Under the pieces are notes generated by a model. The model was not told where the DNA came from. It was given only the letters and a program-made list of their open reading frames with translations, and ran no database searches. The position numbers and the translations under genes were made by a program. A DNA stretch of 64,000 bases from Streptomyces sp. CG4 (lineage in GTDB: Bacteria > Actinomycetota > Actinomycetes > Streptomycetales > Streptomycetaceae): positions 3,038,001 to 3,102,000 of the forward strand of contig NZ_CP163525.1 of NCBI RefSeq assembly GCF_041080655.1. The letters run 5' to 3'. Within the stretch, counting starts at the first letter, position 1. Every line of letters starts with the position of its first letter. Positions 13,242 to 22,361 of this stretch are shown one piece after another.

Positions 13242-14353
13242 GCCGGCGCGCGCGTGGTCGTCGCGATCGTCGCCGAGCCCACCACGCGCGTGCCGTCGTA
13301 GAGGACGATCGCCTGGCCGGGGGCCACGCCACGGACCGGCTCGGTGAAGCGCACGCGCAGCCCGCCGTCGACCGGCTCCGCGACGACCTCGGTCTCGCCG
13401 CCGTGGGCGCGCAGCTGAGCGGTGTACGTGCCGGGGCCCGTGGGGGCGGTGCCGCACCAGCGGGGCTTGATCGCCGTCAGCCCGGTGACGTCCAGGGCGG
13501 CGGCCGGGCCGACGGTCACCGTGTTCGCCACCGGCGAGATGTCGAGGACGTAGCGCGGCTTGCCGTCGGGGGCCGGGGTGCCGATGCGCAGGCCCTTGCG
13601 CTGGCCGATGGTGAAGCCGTAGGCGCCCTCGTGCGTGCCCACCTTCGTGCCGGACTCGTCGACGATGTCGCCCTCCGCCTTGCCGAGGCGATTCGCGAGG
13701 AAGCCCTGGGTGTCGCCGTCGACGATGAAGCAGATGTCGTGCGAGTCGGGCTTCTTGGCGACGGCGAGGCCCCGGAGCTCGGCCTCGGCGCGGATCTCCT
13801 CCTTGGTGGTGACCGTGTCGCCGAGCGGGAACATCGCGTGGGCGAGCTGCTTCTCGTCCAGCACACCGAGGACGTACGACTGGTCCTTCGCCATGTCGGA
13901 GGCGCGGTGCAGCTCGCGGGAGCCGTCCTCGCGCACGATCACCTGGGCGTAGTGGCCCGTGCACACCGCGTCGAAGCCGAGGGCCAGCGCCTTGTCGAGC
14001 AGCGCGGCGAACTTGATCTTCTCGTTGCAGCGCAGGCACGGGTTGGGGGTGCGGCCGGCCTCGTACTCGGCGATGAAGTCCTCGACCACGTCCTCGCGGA
14101 AGCGGTCGGCGAGGTCCCAGACGTAGAACGGGATGCCGATGACGTCGGCCGCGCGGCGGGCGTCACGGGAGTCCTCGATGGTGCAACAGCCCCGCGCGCC
14201 GGTCCGGAAGGACTGCGGGTTCGCGGAGAGCGCGAGGTGGACGCCGGTGACGTCGTGGCCGGCTTCCGCGGCGCGCGCGGCGGCGACGGCGGAGTCGACT
14301 CCGCCGGACATGGCGGCGAGGACGCGGAGGGGGCGCTGCGGGGTCTCAGTCAT
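13229..14353 (-). CDS. mnmA: tRNA-specific 2-thiouridylase
   Basis: Thiolates U34 of tRNA for Lys, Glu and Gln, using ATP and sulfur relayed from a cysteine desulfurase. The 374 residues carry the PP-loop SGGVDS near residue 15, the catalytic cysteine in NPCLRCN and the second cysteine in HDICFI. ATG 14353 has GGAAGGG just upstream. The neighbouring cysteine desulfurase (14723-15892) lies upstream in the same direction and is the likely sulfur donor. Confidence 0.95.
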   Translation of the reverse strand: MTETPQRPLRVLAAMSGGVDSAVAAARAAEAGHDVTGVHLALSANPQSFRTGARGCCTIEDSRDARRAADVIGIPFYVWDLADRFREDVVEDFIAEYEAGRTPNPCLRCNEKIKFAALLDKALALGFDAVCTGHYAQVIVREDGSRELHRASDMAKDQSYVLGVLDEKQLAHAMFPLGDTVTTKEEIRAEAELRGLAVAKKPDSHDICFIVDGDTQGFLANRLGKAEGDIVDESGTKVGTHEGAYGFTIGQRKGLRIGTPAPDGKPRYVLDISPVANTVTVGPAAALDVTGLTAIKPRWCGTAPTGPGTYTAQLRAHGGETEVVAEPVDGGLRVRFTEPVRGVAPGQAIVLYDGTRVVGSATIATTTRAPAAAV

Positions 14354-14536
14354 AGCCCTTCCAGGGTACGGGGCCCCGGGAGGCGGCTCCGAAAAAATCA
14401 AGGCCCGACCTCTTTCCGTCTGGTTCGTCCCGATTTACTCTGAAACTAGACCTGCGAGACGAGTGAGGGAGTTCAAGCGGAGTAGCCGACGTCAGCGAGA
14501 GATACATGTTCTCTTCAACGAGAGGTACACCGTCTC

Positions 14537-14645
14537 CGCTGGTGCCGACGTCGACGCTCGGGCTGAGAGGCCGGAAGGTCGCAAGGACTGGACCGGAAGG
14601 CGACCCCCAACTACCTGATCCGGACAATACCGGCGAAGGGAACCC
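14537..14645 (+). ncRNA. TPP riboswitch (THI box)
   Basis: The conserved blocks of the thiamin pyrophosphate aptamer are present in order: GGTGC (14541-14545), a P3 stem CCGA/TCGG (14545-14561), CTGAGA (14563-14568), a variable arm with perfect stem GGTCGC/GCGACC (14577-14605), then ACCTGATCCGG...CCGGCGAAGGGA (14613-14641) forming P4/P5. Two consensus positions deviate (CTACC for GAACC, ATACC for ATGCC), and I could not see a strong P1. Downstream on the plus strand there is no recognisable thiamin gene; the cysteine desulfurase lies antisense. Confidence 0.8.
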
Positions 14646-14692
14646 GCCTCGTAGGTCGCCTCATGTCACGACGGCCGCTCTTCATCTCAGCT

Positions 14693-14733
14693 GCCTCAGC
14701 TGTCTCGGCCGTCTCGACTGTCTCAGCTGAGGC
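14693..14733. terminator. Perfect hairpin overlapping the desulfurase stop codon
   Basis: A 10-bp stem GCCTCAGCTG (14693-14702) with CAGCTGAGGC (14724-14733) around a 21-nt loop. It includes the TGA of the cysteine desulfurase and lies 48 nt after the TPP riboswitch. It could terminate the desulfurase mRNA, the riboswitch transcript, or both. A third CTCAGCTG copy lies at 14686. Confidence 0.5.
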
Positions 14734-15892
14734 CCGCGACGCGTGCCCTTTCCACCGCCGGGCCTATGGCTTTCGCGACCGCTTCCACGTCCGCCTCGGT
14801 GGAGGTGTGGCCGAGCGAGAAGCGCAGGGTGCCCCGGGCCAGGTCCGGGTCGGTGCCGGTGGCGAGCAGCACATGGCTGGGCTGGGCGACGCCCGCGGTA
14901 CAGGCGGAACCGGTCGAGCACTCGATGCCCTGGGCGTCCAGCAGGAGCAGCAGCGAGTCGCCCTCGCAGCCGGGGAAGGTGAAGTGCGCGTTGGCCGGAA
15001 GGCGGCCCTCGGGTGCCGGGTCGCCGCCGAGGATGGCATCCGGGACGGCCGTACGGACGGCGGCGATCAACTGGTCGCGCAGGGCGCCGATCTCGCGGGC
15101 GAACCACGCGCGCCGCTCGATGGCGAGCCGGCCGGCGACGCCGAAGGACGCGATGGCGGGGACGTCGAGGGTGCCGGAACGGACATGCCGCTCCTGGCCG
15201 CCGCCGTGCAGCACGGGTACGGGGGTGTGGTCGCGGCCGAGCAGCAGCGCGCCGATGCCGTACGGGCCGCCGATCTTGTGGCCGGAGACGGTCATCGCGG
15301 CGAGGCCGGAGGCGGCGAAGTCGAGCGGGACCTGACCGAGGGCCTGGACCGCGTCGGCGTGCATCGGGATGCCGAACTCGGCCGCCACGTCGGCGAGTTC
15401 ACGGACCGGCAGGATCGTGCCGATCTCGTTGTTGGCCCACATCACGGTGACCAGGGCGACGTCGTCGGGGTTGCGGGCGATGGCCGCGCGCAGGGCGTCG
15501 GGGTGGACCCGGCCGTAGGAGTCGACCGGGAGGTACTCGACCGTGGCGCCCTCGTGTTCGCCGAGCCAGTGGACCGCGTCCAGGACGGCGTGGTGCTCGA
15601 CGGGGCTGGCGAGGACGCGGATGCGGGCCGGATCGGCCGCGCGGCGGGACCAGTACAGGCCCTTGACGGCGAGGTTGTCGGCCTCGGTGCCGCCCGAGGT
15701 GAAGACGACCTCGCTGGGGCGGGCGCCGAGCGCTTCCGCGAGCGTTTCGCGGGACTCCTCGACCGTACGGCGGGCCTGGCGGCCGGATGCGTGAAGGGAG
15801 GAGGCGTTGCCCGTGATGCTCAACTGGGCGGTCAGTGCCTCTGCCGCCTCCGGGAGCATGGGGGTTGTCGCGGCGTGGTCGAGGTAAGCCAT
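14723..15892 (-). CDS. Cysteine desulfurase (NifS/IscS type)
   Basis: A PLP enzyme that moves sulfur from L-cysteine to an enzyme persulfide for tRNA thiolation, Fe-S clusters or thiamin. The 389 residues show YLDHAATTP at the start, the PLP lysine in [10 protein letters not shown] (near residue 204) and the persulfide cysteine in [10 protein letters not shown] (near 328-333). It lies upstream of mnmA in the same direction but is separated from it by 370 bp holding the oppositely oriented TPP riboswitch. Confidence 0.93.
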   Translation of the reverse strand: MAYLDHAATTPMLPEAAEALTAQLSITGNASSLHASGRQARRTVEESRETLAEALGARPSEVVFTSGGTEADNLAVKGLYWSRRAADPARIRVLASPVEHHAVLDAVHWLGEHEGATVEYLPVDSYGRVHPDALRAAIARNPDDVALVTVMWANNEIGTILPVRELADVAAEFGIPMHADAVQALGQVPLDFAASGLAAMTVSGHKIGGPYGIGALLLGRDHTPVPVLHGGGQERHVRSGTLDVPAIASFGVAGRLAIERRAWFAREIGALRDQLIAAVRTAVPDAILGGDPAPEGRLPANAHFTFPGCEGDSLLLLLDAQGIECSTGSACTAGVAQPSHVLLATGTDPDLARGTLRFSLGHTSTEADVEAVAKAIGPAVERARVAGLS

Positions 15893-16182
15893 GGTGTGCC
15901 GATTCTACGGCGCCGGGTCCCTGCGGTTGGCTTCGGCCGTGCAGGTTGGCTGGGCTTGCCGTGCACCTTGCGTTGGCTGCGCCTGGGCTTGGTGGCGAGA
16001 TGCCCGGCACTGTCGGCCGTACCCACCCGTTCCGCCCTGCGGAACGACTGCCCACGGCGGTGGCGGTTGGGTTGGTGGCGGTTCGGCTGCACCCCGGTGG
16101 GGACGGGGCGGTGATCCCTGTGGTTCCGGCCGGGTGCCCCGTCGTCCTCGGGGGCCGGTCGGTCCGGTGGAGCTCGGGCGGG

Positions 16183-16461
16183 TCACAGGCTCCAGGACAG
16201 CGTGTGGGAGACCTGCATGGCGATGACCAGGACGGCCAGGTCGGCCACGCCCAGGGTGAGGCCCAGCCAGGCTCGGCCGCGGCGGGTGGTGCCGCGCCAC
16301 AGGGACACCGCGGCCAGGACGATGGAGATCGGGCCGAGGAAGATGTTGAGGACGAGCAGACCGAGCAGGCCGAGGATGAAGGACGCGACGGCCATGCCGT
16401 CGGCGTCCCGCGGGGCCGGACGAGTCTCGTTGCCGGTCGTGACCGGTGCGGTGAGTTGCAT
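16183..16461 (-). CDS. DUF4190-like small membrane protein
   Basis: A 92-residue protein with two hydrophobic segments (about residues 25-48, VASFILGLLGLLVL..., and 65-88) separated by a basic loop, like DUF4190 proteins. ATG 16461 is chosen because AGGAG lies 8 bases upstream. It follows the 55-residue membrane protein at 16494-16661 by 32 bp, and the pair is divergent from the FabR-like regulator at 16808, with operator-like repeats between. It is therefore a probable target of that regulator. Function unknown. Confidence 0.75.
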   Translation of the reverse strand: MQLTAPVTTGNETRPAPRDADGMAVASFILGLLGLLVLNIFLGPISIVLAAVSLWRGTTRRGRAWLGLTLGVADLAVLVIAMQVSHTLSWSL

Positions 16462-16493
16462 GATGTTCAGCTCCTGGAAGTCGTGGCGGGCGG

Positions 16494-16661
16494 TCAGTTG
16501 GCCTGCGTACGGCGTCGGCGGCCGTGGCGCTCGCGGAGCGCGAAGACGCCGAGCCAGACGGCGATGACCGCGGCGACGGCGGCGGTGACGGTCAGCGGTG
16601 CGTGGGCCACGGTGCCCAGGACGACGCCGAGCAGCATGAGTGCGGCGACGAGGAACAGCAT
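16494..16661 (-). CDS. 55-residue two-helix membrane peptide
   Basis: A short gene reading MLFLVAALMLLGVVLGTVAH, then a second hydrophobic helix, then an arginine-rich tail (ERHGRRRRTQAN). ATG 16661 is preceded by GGAGGGGG at good distance. It is the first gene after the operator-like repeats at 16716-16801 and precedes the DUF4190-like gene. No function can be assigned. Confidence 0.65.
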   Translation of the reverse strand: MLFLVAALMLLGVVLGTVAHAPLTVTAAVAAVIAVWLGVFALRERHGRRRRTQAN

Positions 16662-16715
16662 GGGATCGGATCCCCCTCCGGGATGCCAGGTGAATCAGGC
16701 GGGTGTGAAGTTTCG

Positions 16716-16801
16716 GTGAACAGTTGTAGTAACAGTTGTTCACTGACTTCTACTCTAGCGCGCCGCACGGCTTTTCAATTCCAGAGAACAGTTGTTAACT
16801 G
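16716..16801. promoter_or_regulatory. Operator-like repeats of the TetR-family regulator
   Basis: Three copies of AACAGTTGT lie in the divergent intergenic region. Two of them sit inside an inverted repeat (GTGAACA at 16716-16722 and TGTTCAC at 16737-16743). The third forms CAGTT-GTT-AACTG at 16789-16801, only 7 bp before the regulator's ATG. This layout is what an autoregulated TetR protein controlling a divergent operon would need. Confidence 0.65.
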
Positions 16802-16807
16802 GATGAC

Positions 16808-17434
16808 ATGAGTCACACCCTCGGCATCCGGCAGGCGCAGAAGCAGAAGACCCGGCAGGCGTTCCTCGACGCCGCGCTCGCGCTGCTGGAGGAGCAGAGC
16901 CTGAGCAGCCTGGGTCTGCGCGAGGTCACCCGGGCCGTCGGCGTCGCCCCCACCGCCTTCTACCGGCACTTCCGCTCGACCGCCGACCTCGGTGTCGCGC
17001 TGGTCGACGAGGCGCTGGGCAGCCTGCACCCGATGGTGCGGACGACGGTGTCCACGGCGGGCGGCAGCGAACAACGCATCACGCGCGCCATCGAGTTGAT
17101 CGCCCGGCACGTGGACACGCACCCGGCGCACGTCCGGTTCATCGCCCGGGAGCGGCACGGCGGGGTGCAGCCGGTGCGGGAGGCCATCCGGGACCAGCTG
17201 CTGCGGTTCGCCGAGGAGGTGAAGGCCGAGCTGGCCAAGGATCCCGAGGCCACCGGCTGGAACGACGACGACCTGATGATGCTCGCGCACCTCTACGTCG
17301 ACCAGATGCTCATCACCGCCTCCCTGTTCCTGGAGGCCCTGGAGGCCCCGGCGGAGGAGCGGGAGCGGGTCACCCAGATGGCCACCCGGCAGCTGCGGCT
17401 CATCACCATCGGCCGCGGCCACTGGCTGGACTGA
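16808..17434 (+). CDS. TetR-family regulator, FabR-like
   Basis: A 208-residue regulator. The DNA-binding part (LGLREVTRAVGVAPTAFYRHF, about residues 36-57) and the following ELGVALVDE-like segment closely resemble FabR/DesT-type TetR proteins that control membrane lipid genes in other bacteria. The resemblance to FabR is by eye. It is divergent from two small membrane-protein genes, with repeats at 16716-16801 as likely operators. Whether it senses acyl-CoA here is inference. Confidence 0.85.
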   Translation: MSHTLGIRQAQKQKTRQAFLDAALALLEEQSLSSLGLREVTRAVGVAPTAFYRHFRSTADLGVALVDEALGSLHPMVRTTVSTAGGSEQRITRAIELIARHVDTHPAHVRFIARERHGGVQPVREAIRDQLLRFAEEVKAELAKDPEATGWNDDDLMMLAHLYVDQMLITASLFLEALEAPAEERERVTQMATRQLRLITIGRGHWLD

Positions 17435-17475
17435 GCCGCCCCTGTGGCCGTACGGCCGTACAGCCCGGCCTTCGG

Positions 17476-17720
17476 TCAGCCTTGCCGGGCCTGCCCGCCG
17501 GCCCCGCCCCCGCCCGGACCGCCGCAGCCGCCGCCCTGGCCGCCCCCGGGCCCGCCCTGGCCGCCCTGAGCACCGGGCGCGCCGCTCGCCATGCCCGAGG
17601 GCATACCGCCGGGCGTGCCGGTGGGCATGCCGGAGGGCCGCTGACAGCTCTGCCGCTGTCCGGAGCCGCCACTGCCGGAAGAGCCGCCGGAGGACGACGA
17701 GTCGCCCTGAGAGCCGCACT
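17476..17720 (-). other. Gly/Pro/Ser-rich low-complexity reading frame
   Basis: An open minus-strand frame encodes SGGSSGSGGS, then repeated GMP.G units, then runs of GGQGG and GGGG up to a stop at 17476. There is no convincing start or ribosome site; a TTG near 17730 is the best candidate. It may be the remnant C-terminus of a lost gene, a small secreted peptide, or only GC-rich non-coding DNA. Confidence 0.25.
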
Positions 17721-17774
17721 CAACCAACGGTGCCTTGGCGGTACTTGGGCCCGCCCTGTCCGCCGGCTGTCGAT

Positions 17775-18746
17775 TCAGGGTCCTGAAGCCTCCTGGTACA
17801 AGGCCGTGACAGAAGCGGCCGCGGCCAGCAGTTCCGTGCGGGCCTCGGGCGGGTCCAGCACCTCCACCCGGTCGGAGAACGCGAGGAGTTGACGGACCGC
17901 GGCCAGCACCGGGTAGGCCAGCCGGACGGTGATCCACTCGCTCTCACCGTCGTCGTCCGGCGGAGCGGCCAGATGCGCGGCGGCCACCCGCCGGAACATG
18001 TCCAGCCGCTCCCGCCGTACCCGCACGGTCACCTCGATCCCGCCCTCCCGCTCCTCCACCTGGCGGCGCAGCACCTCCCAGGCGTCGGCGAGTTCGACGC
18101 CCGGACGCCGTCGTACGGGCTCCTCCAGCGGCCGGGCCGAGCGGATCCGGTCGGCCCGGAACAGCTGCGGCGCGCCGCGCCGGTCGGCGACCAGGTACCA
18201 GACCCCGGCCTTGGCGACCAGGCCGTAGGGATCCACGGTGTACGTCCGCGGCTCGCGCTCCCCGCTGTGCCGGTAGCGCAGCTTCAGGCGCCGGTCGGAG
18301 AAGACGGCGTCCTGGAGCACGTCCAGGTCGACGGCCTGCCGGGGGCCGCTCTTCCAGCGGGTGGCGTCCACCAGGATGCGGCGGCTGGTCACCTCGGCCG
18401 CGGGCCGGTGCGGCGCCGGCAGAGCGGCCATCACCTTGCGCAGGGCCGAGCCGAGGGCCGCGTCGAGGCCGAGGGCCGCATGGGCGCCCTGTGCGGCCAG
18501 GATGAACAGGGCGCGGGACTCGTCGGCGGTCAGTCCGGTGACGTCGGTGCGGAAACCGGCGAGGAGTTCGATGCCGCCGTGCCGGCCGCGCTCGGCGTAC
18601 ACCGGGACGCCGGCGGCCGACAGTGCCTCGATGTCCCGGTAGATGGTGCGGACCGACACGTCCAGCCGGTCGGCGAGTTCGGGTGCGGGCACGCGGCCCC
18701 GGGTCTGCAGGAGCAGCAGGATCGACAGCAGCCGGTCGGATTTCAC
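17775..18746 (-). CDS. YafY/WYL-domain transcriptional regulator
   Basis: A 323-residue regulator with an N-terminal winged helix (VKSDRLLSILLLLQTRGRVPAPELADRL shortened in this family as HTH_11), then the WYL domain with YRHSGEREPRTYTVDPYGLVAKAGVWYL cut here to its key residues Y-R, PYGL and WYLVA. The start is GTG 18746; a TTG at 18770 is an alternative. It is divergent from the mycothiol-type gene at 18847 (100 bp) and probably controls it. WYL domains bind ligands or nucleic acids; the signal here is unknown. Confidence 0.85.
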   Translation of the reverse strand: MKSDRLLSILLLLQTRGRVPAPELADRLDVSVRTIYRDIEALSAAGVPVYAERGRHGGIELLAGFRTDVTGLTADESRALFILAAQGAHAALGLDAALGSALRKVMAALPAPHRPAAEVTSRRILVDATRWKSGPRQAVDLDVLQDAVFSDRRLKLRYRHSGEREPRTYTVDPYGLVAKAGVWYLVADRRGAPQLFRADRIRSARPLEEPVRRRPGVELADAWEVLRRQVEEREGGIEVTVRVRRERLDMFRRVAAAHLAAPPDDDGESEWITVRLAYPVLAAVRQLLAFSDRVEVLDPPEARTELLAAAASVTALYQEASGP

Positions 18747-18846
18747 GGGCCCAGAATCCGCCGTCGGCAAGCTCTTCGCAAATGTTGACGGAGGTTGTCA
18801 GGTTATTCCGCGAGGCTCGCCCCATCGACCCACGGAGAGGCACACC

Positions 18847-19446
18847 ATGACCAGCACCGAGTTCATCGACCCGCGCCCCGTCTACACCCGCGCCACCGAG
18901 CAGGCGGCGGCCCTGATCAGGACCGTCCGCCCCGAACACCTCACCGCCCCGACCCCCTGTTCCGAGTACGACGTAAGGGCCCTGCTGAGCCACGTCGTCG
19001 GCGGTACCCGGCGGATCGCGGTGGTCGGCGAGGGTGGGGACGGGCTCGCGGTCCGCCCCGTCGCCGACGAGGTCACCGACGAAGGCTGGGCGGAGGCCTA
19101 CGACGAGGTACGCGCCCGGGTCGTGAAGGCCTGGGAGAGCGACGAGCGCATGACGGCCCCGGTGCGGGTGCCCTGGGGCGAGGTACCCGGGCACGCGGCC
19201 CTGGCCGGCTACGTCATGGAGATCGTCACCCACACCTGGGACCTCGCCCAGGCCATCGGTCACACCGGCGAACTCGACGCGGAACTGGCCGAGTTCGCGC
19301 TGGCCAACGCCCGCAGGGTGCTGCCCGACTCCCGTCCGCGCGACGAGGAGACGCCCTTCGACAGCCGCCGGGAGATCCCCGAAGGGGCCGGCGTCTACGA
19401 GCAGCTGGCCGCGTGGCTGGGGCGTGCGCCGCTCAGCCGAGCCTGA
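18847..19446 (+). CDS. TIGR03086-type metal-dependent protein (DinB/MDMPI fold)
   Basis: A 199-residue protein of the maleylpyruvate-isomerase/DinB-like fold. The APTPCSEYDVRALLSHVVGG segment (cut at 20 residues) contains the first metal histidine, and EIVTHTWDLAQAIG supplies the later H-x-x-D pair. Related proteins use mycothiol or act on unknown substrates. ATG 18847 has GGAGAGG upstream. The 3' end overlaps the convergent thioesterase gene by 14 bp. Confidence 0.8.
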   Translation: MTSTEFIDPRPVYTRATEQAAALIRTVRPEHLTAPTPCSEYDVRALLSHVVGGTRRIAVVGEGGDGLAVRPVADEVTDEGWAEAYDEVRARVVKAWESDERMTAPVRVPWGEVPGHAALAGYVMEIVTHTWDLAQAIGHTGELDAELAEFALANARRVLPDSRPRDEETPFDSRREIPEGAGVYEQLAAWLGRAPLSRA

Positions 19447-20293
19447 CCCGGGCCAGCTGCCGGGACTGGGCGACCAGGCGGTCTTCGCTGTCCCAGACCT
19501 CGGCGTCCTCCTCCAGGAAGCCGCCGGCCAGGTTGCGGGTGGTGATGGACACGCGCAGCGGGCCGGGGGCCGGGCGGTGGCGGACGTGGACGGTGAGTTC
19601 CACCGTGGGGACCCAGCCCTGGATGCCGATCTCGAAGGCGGTGGGCGGCAGGGCGTCCACCGCCAGCAGCAGCGAGAGGGGGTCCGCGTCGCGGCCGTCG
19701 GCCAGCCCGAACCAGGCGCGCATCTCGCCCTTGCCGGAGGGCGCGCCGAGCGCCCAGCCGAGGGTGGCCGGGTCCAGCTTGATCATGAGCCGGTCGGCGA
19801 TGGCGGAGCCGCCGTCGACCGGGGCTGGCCCGTCGTCGGGGCCGAAGCACTGCTCCAGCGGCGGGAACGCGGGCGGCGTCGCCGTCGTACGGACGTCGGC
19901 GGGGAGGGCGGCGAGGTCGCCGTAGGAGGCGAGGACGCGGATGCGTTCGACCTCGTTGCCCTGCTCGTCGTACTGGAAGAGCGAGGCCTGGCCGGTGGAG
20001 AGGGTGCGGCCGGTGCGGACCGTTTCGGTGCGCACGACCGCCGGGCCGGGCCGGGAGGCGGTCAGGTAGTGCGCGGAGATGGTGAACGGGTCCGGGTGCG
20101 GGAGGGTGTCCGCGAGGGCACGGCCGAGGACGGCCAGCAGAAAGCCGCCGTTGACGGCACCGAAGATGGTCCAGTCGGCGGACAGGTCGATGTCGTAGAC
20201 ACCGGGCTCGCGCCGGACGACCGCGCTGTCGCGGTCGAACTCGCTGTCGCCGATCACGGCCCGCGCGGCAGGGACGGAAGCTGCTTCTGGCAT
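19433..20293 (-). CDS. Acyl-CoA thioesterase (double hot-dog, TesB-like)
   Basis: A 286-residue protein with two hot-dog halves. The first begins NGGFLLAVLGRAL and continues HYLTASRPGPAVV; the second contains GLADGRDADPLSLLLAVDALPP (shown in part: ADGRDADPLSL), the aspartate-bearing stretch. It probably hydrolyses acyl-CoA or acts on an acyl-thioester intermediate. ATG 20293 is preferred over 20308. It is convergent with the gene at 18847. Confidence 0.85.
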   Translation of the reverse strand: MPEAASVPAARAVIGDSEFDRDSAVVRREPGVYDIDLSADWTIFGAVNGGFLLAVLGRALADTLPHPDPFTISAHYLTASRPGPAVVRTETVRTGRTLSTGQASLFQYDEQGNEVERIRVLASYGDLAALPADVRTTATPPAFPPLEQCFGPDDGPAPVDGGSAIADRLMIKLDPATLGWALGAPSGKGEMRAWFGLADGRDADPLSLLLAVDALPPTAFEIGIQGWVPTVELTVHVRHRPAPGPLRVSITTRNLAGGFLEEDAEVWDSEDRLVAQSRQLARVRLG

Positions 20294-20456
20294 GGATGAA
20301 CGGTACAACAGGAAACTACTAAGCGGTAGCTTTGTAGATGTCCGGCAGGTTACGAGCTACCATCGGATCCCTCGGACGAGTGAGGTTCCGGCAATTTCTA
20401 GGTAAGTGTCCGGAGACGTCCACAACCTCGAAGCCCTGATTCCCCTCTATGGGGAC

Positions 20457-21746
20457 ATGAGCCTCACCGGGACTCCGTTCCTCTACACGACCATCGTGCT
20501 GGCCGTGGTCGCACTGATACTGCCGCTCGCCCTGTGGTCGCGGGTGCGCGGGCCCAAGGCCCTGCGTGCCGCAACCCGAGTGCTGATGCTGCTGTTCGCC
20601 CAGGGCACAGCCGTCACGCTGATCTTCGTCCTGGTCAACAACCAGAACAACCTGTACGACAACTGGGCCGACCTGCTCGGCACCGGCAACCACGTCAACC
20701 AGGCCCAGGACCTGGGCAAGGACGGTACCGGTGGCATAGCGGTGAAACGGTTGCCCAAGGTCAAGCAGAACTTCACACAGGCCGACGGGCCCGGCATGCA
20801 CGCGGCCGGCGGAGTGAAGGTCACCCAGCTCAAGGGCCGGGTCTCCGGAGTGAACGCCGAGGTCTATGTGTGGCTGCCGCCCCAGTACAACGACCCGGCC
20901 TACAAGGACAAGAAGTTCCCGGTGGTGGAGCTGTTGCCGGGCTATCCCGGTTCGGCCAAGGCCTGGTTCGGTTCCATGAAGGCGCACGAGCAGCTGCTGC
21001 CGCTGATGAAGAGCGGCCAGGTGGCGCCGTTCATCCTGGTCGCCCCGCGCACCAACCTGCTGGCCGGCGTCGACACCGGCTGCGCGAACATCCCCGGGCA
21101 GGTCAACGCCGACACCTGGCTCAGCATCGACGTGCCGAAGATGGTCATGGACAACTTCCGCGCCGAGCCGGCGCCGAAGGGCTGGGCCACGGCCGGGTAC
21201 TCGGCGGGCGCCCACTGCGCGGTCAAGCTGGCCGTGGCGCACCCGGACCGGTACCGGGCCGCGGTGAGCCTGTCCGGCTACAACGACCCGATCGGCGAGC
21301 GCAACTCCCTCGCCGCGCAGAATCCCACCGTGCGCAACGACAACAACCCCTACATGATCCTGAAGAAGCAGCCCGTGCCGCCGCCGGTCGCGCTCTACAT
21401 CTCCGGTGAGTCCGGCGACGGCTACCAGGCGGGCGTGGCGCTGGAGTCGATCGCCAAGGCGCCGACGACCGTGCACGTGGTGTTCCTGCCGCACAGCGCG
21501 GGCGGCCACAACATGGCGCTGTGGCGGCCGCAGGTCGACACGGTGTTCCGCTGGCTGACGCTGCAGATGGGCCAGAACCACGCCAAGGGGCAGGACGGCG
21601 CTCTTACCGGAACCCATGGTTCCCTTACCGGGAACGCCGCCGGAACGACCGGGTCTACTCCTCGGAAACCGTCGAGCGGCGGTTCCATGCACGCGGAGCT
21701 CGCCAGTGGAACCGCATCGCGAGCAGGCGCAGCACGAAAGCCGTGA
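20457..21746 (+). CDS. Membrane-anchored esterase (mycolyltransferase/esterase-D-like)
   Basis: A protein of about 429 residues with two hydrophobic N-terminal segments (about residues 7-27 and 38-57), then an extracellular alpha/beta-hydrolase domain. The nucleophile elbow is GYSAGAH, with conserved VELLPGYPG before it and a HSAGGHN histidine region after. It resembles actinobacterial antigen-85/esterase-D proteins; the substrate is unknown. The start is uncertain: ATG 20457 or GTG 20406, neither with a well-placed ribosome site. The 3' end overlaps the convergent TRIC-like gene by 92 bp, which adds a low-complexity tail. Confidence 0.8.
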   Translation: MSLTGTPFLYTTIVLAVVALILPLALWSRVRGPKALRAATRVLMLLFAQGTAVTLIFVLVNNQNNLYDNWADLLGTGNHVNQAQDLGKDGTGGIAVKRLPKVKQNFTQADGPGMHAAGGVKVTQLKGRVSGVNAEVYVWLPPQYNDPAYKDKKFPVVELLPGYPGSAKAWFGSMKAHEQLLPLMKSGQVAPFILVAPRTNLLAGVDTGCANIPGQVNADTWLSIDVPKMVMDNFRAEPAPKGWATAGYSAGAHCAVKLAVAHPDRYRAAVSLSGYNDPIGERNSLAAQNPTVRNDNNPYMILKKQPVPPPVALYISGESGDGYQAGVALESIAKAPTTVHVVFLPHSAGGHNMALWRPQVDTVFRWLTLQMGQNHAKGQDGALTGTHGSLTGNAAGTTGSTPRKPSSGGSMHAELASGTASRAGAARKP

Positions 21747-22314
21747 CGGCGGCGAGCCCGCTGGTGAACGGGGTGAGGACGTCGTAGCGCAGGCACAGCA
21801 CCACCATGGTGGCGCCGACGATCGCTGGGACCGCGTACAGATCGCGGTCCCAGCGCAGCAGTGAGGGCACCTCGTTGGCGAGCACGTCCCGGAGCACACC
21901 GCCGCCGACGGCGGTGGCGAGGCCGAGCGTCGCCGACGCGGTCAGGTTGAGGCCGTAGCTGTACGCCTTCGTCGTGCCGCTGACACAGAACAGGCCGAGG
22001 CCGGCCGCGTCGAAGACCAGCACCGCCGACTGGATGCGTTCCACGTGCGGATGCAGGAAGAAGACGACGAGCGCGGCGATCAGCGGGGTCACGAAGTACC
22101 CGAGGTCGGTGAAGGCGGCCGGGGGCACGGCTCCGATGACCAGGTCGCGGAACAGCCCTCCGCCCAGCGCGGTCACCTCGGCGAGTACGGCGATGCCGAA
22201 CACGTCGAAGTTCTTCCGGACGGCCAGCAGCGCGCCGGAGATCGCGAACACGAAGATGCCGATGACATCGAGCGCGTGCTGGACGGAGGGACTGAAGATC
22301 TGCTGGAGCTGCAC
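21655..22314 (-). CDS. TRIC-type / UPF0126 cation channel
   Basis: A 219-residue protein with about seven hydrophobic segments and two related halves, each carrying the family motif: GGGLFRD (near residue 51) and GGGVLRD (near 137). Prokaryotic TRIC channels are homotrimeric monovalent-cation channels. GTG 22314 is the start. The downstream end overlaps the convergent esterase gene. Confidence 0.88.
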   Translation of the reverse strand: MQLQQIFSPSVQHALDVIGIFVFAISGALLAVRKNFDVFGIAVLAEVTALGGGLFRDLVIGAVPPAAFTDLGYFVTPLIAALVVFFLHPHVERIQSAVLVFDAAGLGLFCVSGTTKAYSYGLNLTASATLGLATAVGGGVLRDVLANEVPSLLRWDRDLYAVPAIVGATMVVLCLRYDVLTPFTSGLAAVTAFVLRLLAMRFHWRAPRAWNRRSTVSEE

Positions 22315-22361
22315 CCCGACATTCTCACTCGCCGGGGTGCATGAACCTTACAAAGCCAGGC

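Noticed and set aside
14663..16114. A 483-codon plus-strand frame right after the TPP riboswitch
   Set aside because: Tempting as the regulated gene, but it is antisense to the cysteine desulfurase and shows no known thiamin protein. Only a short peptide from its start remains possible.
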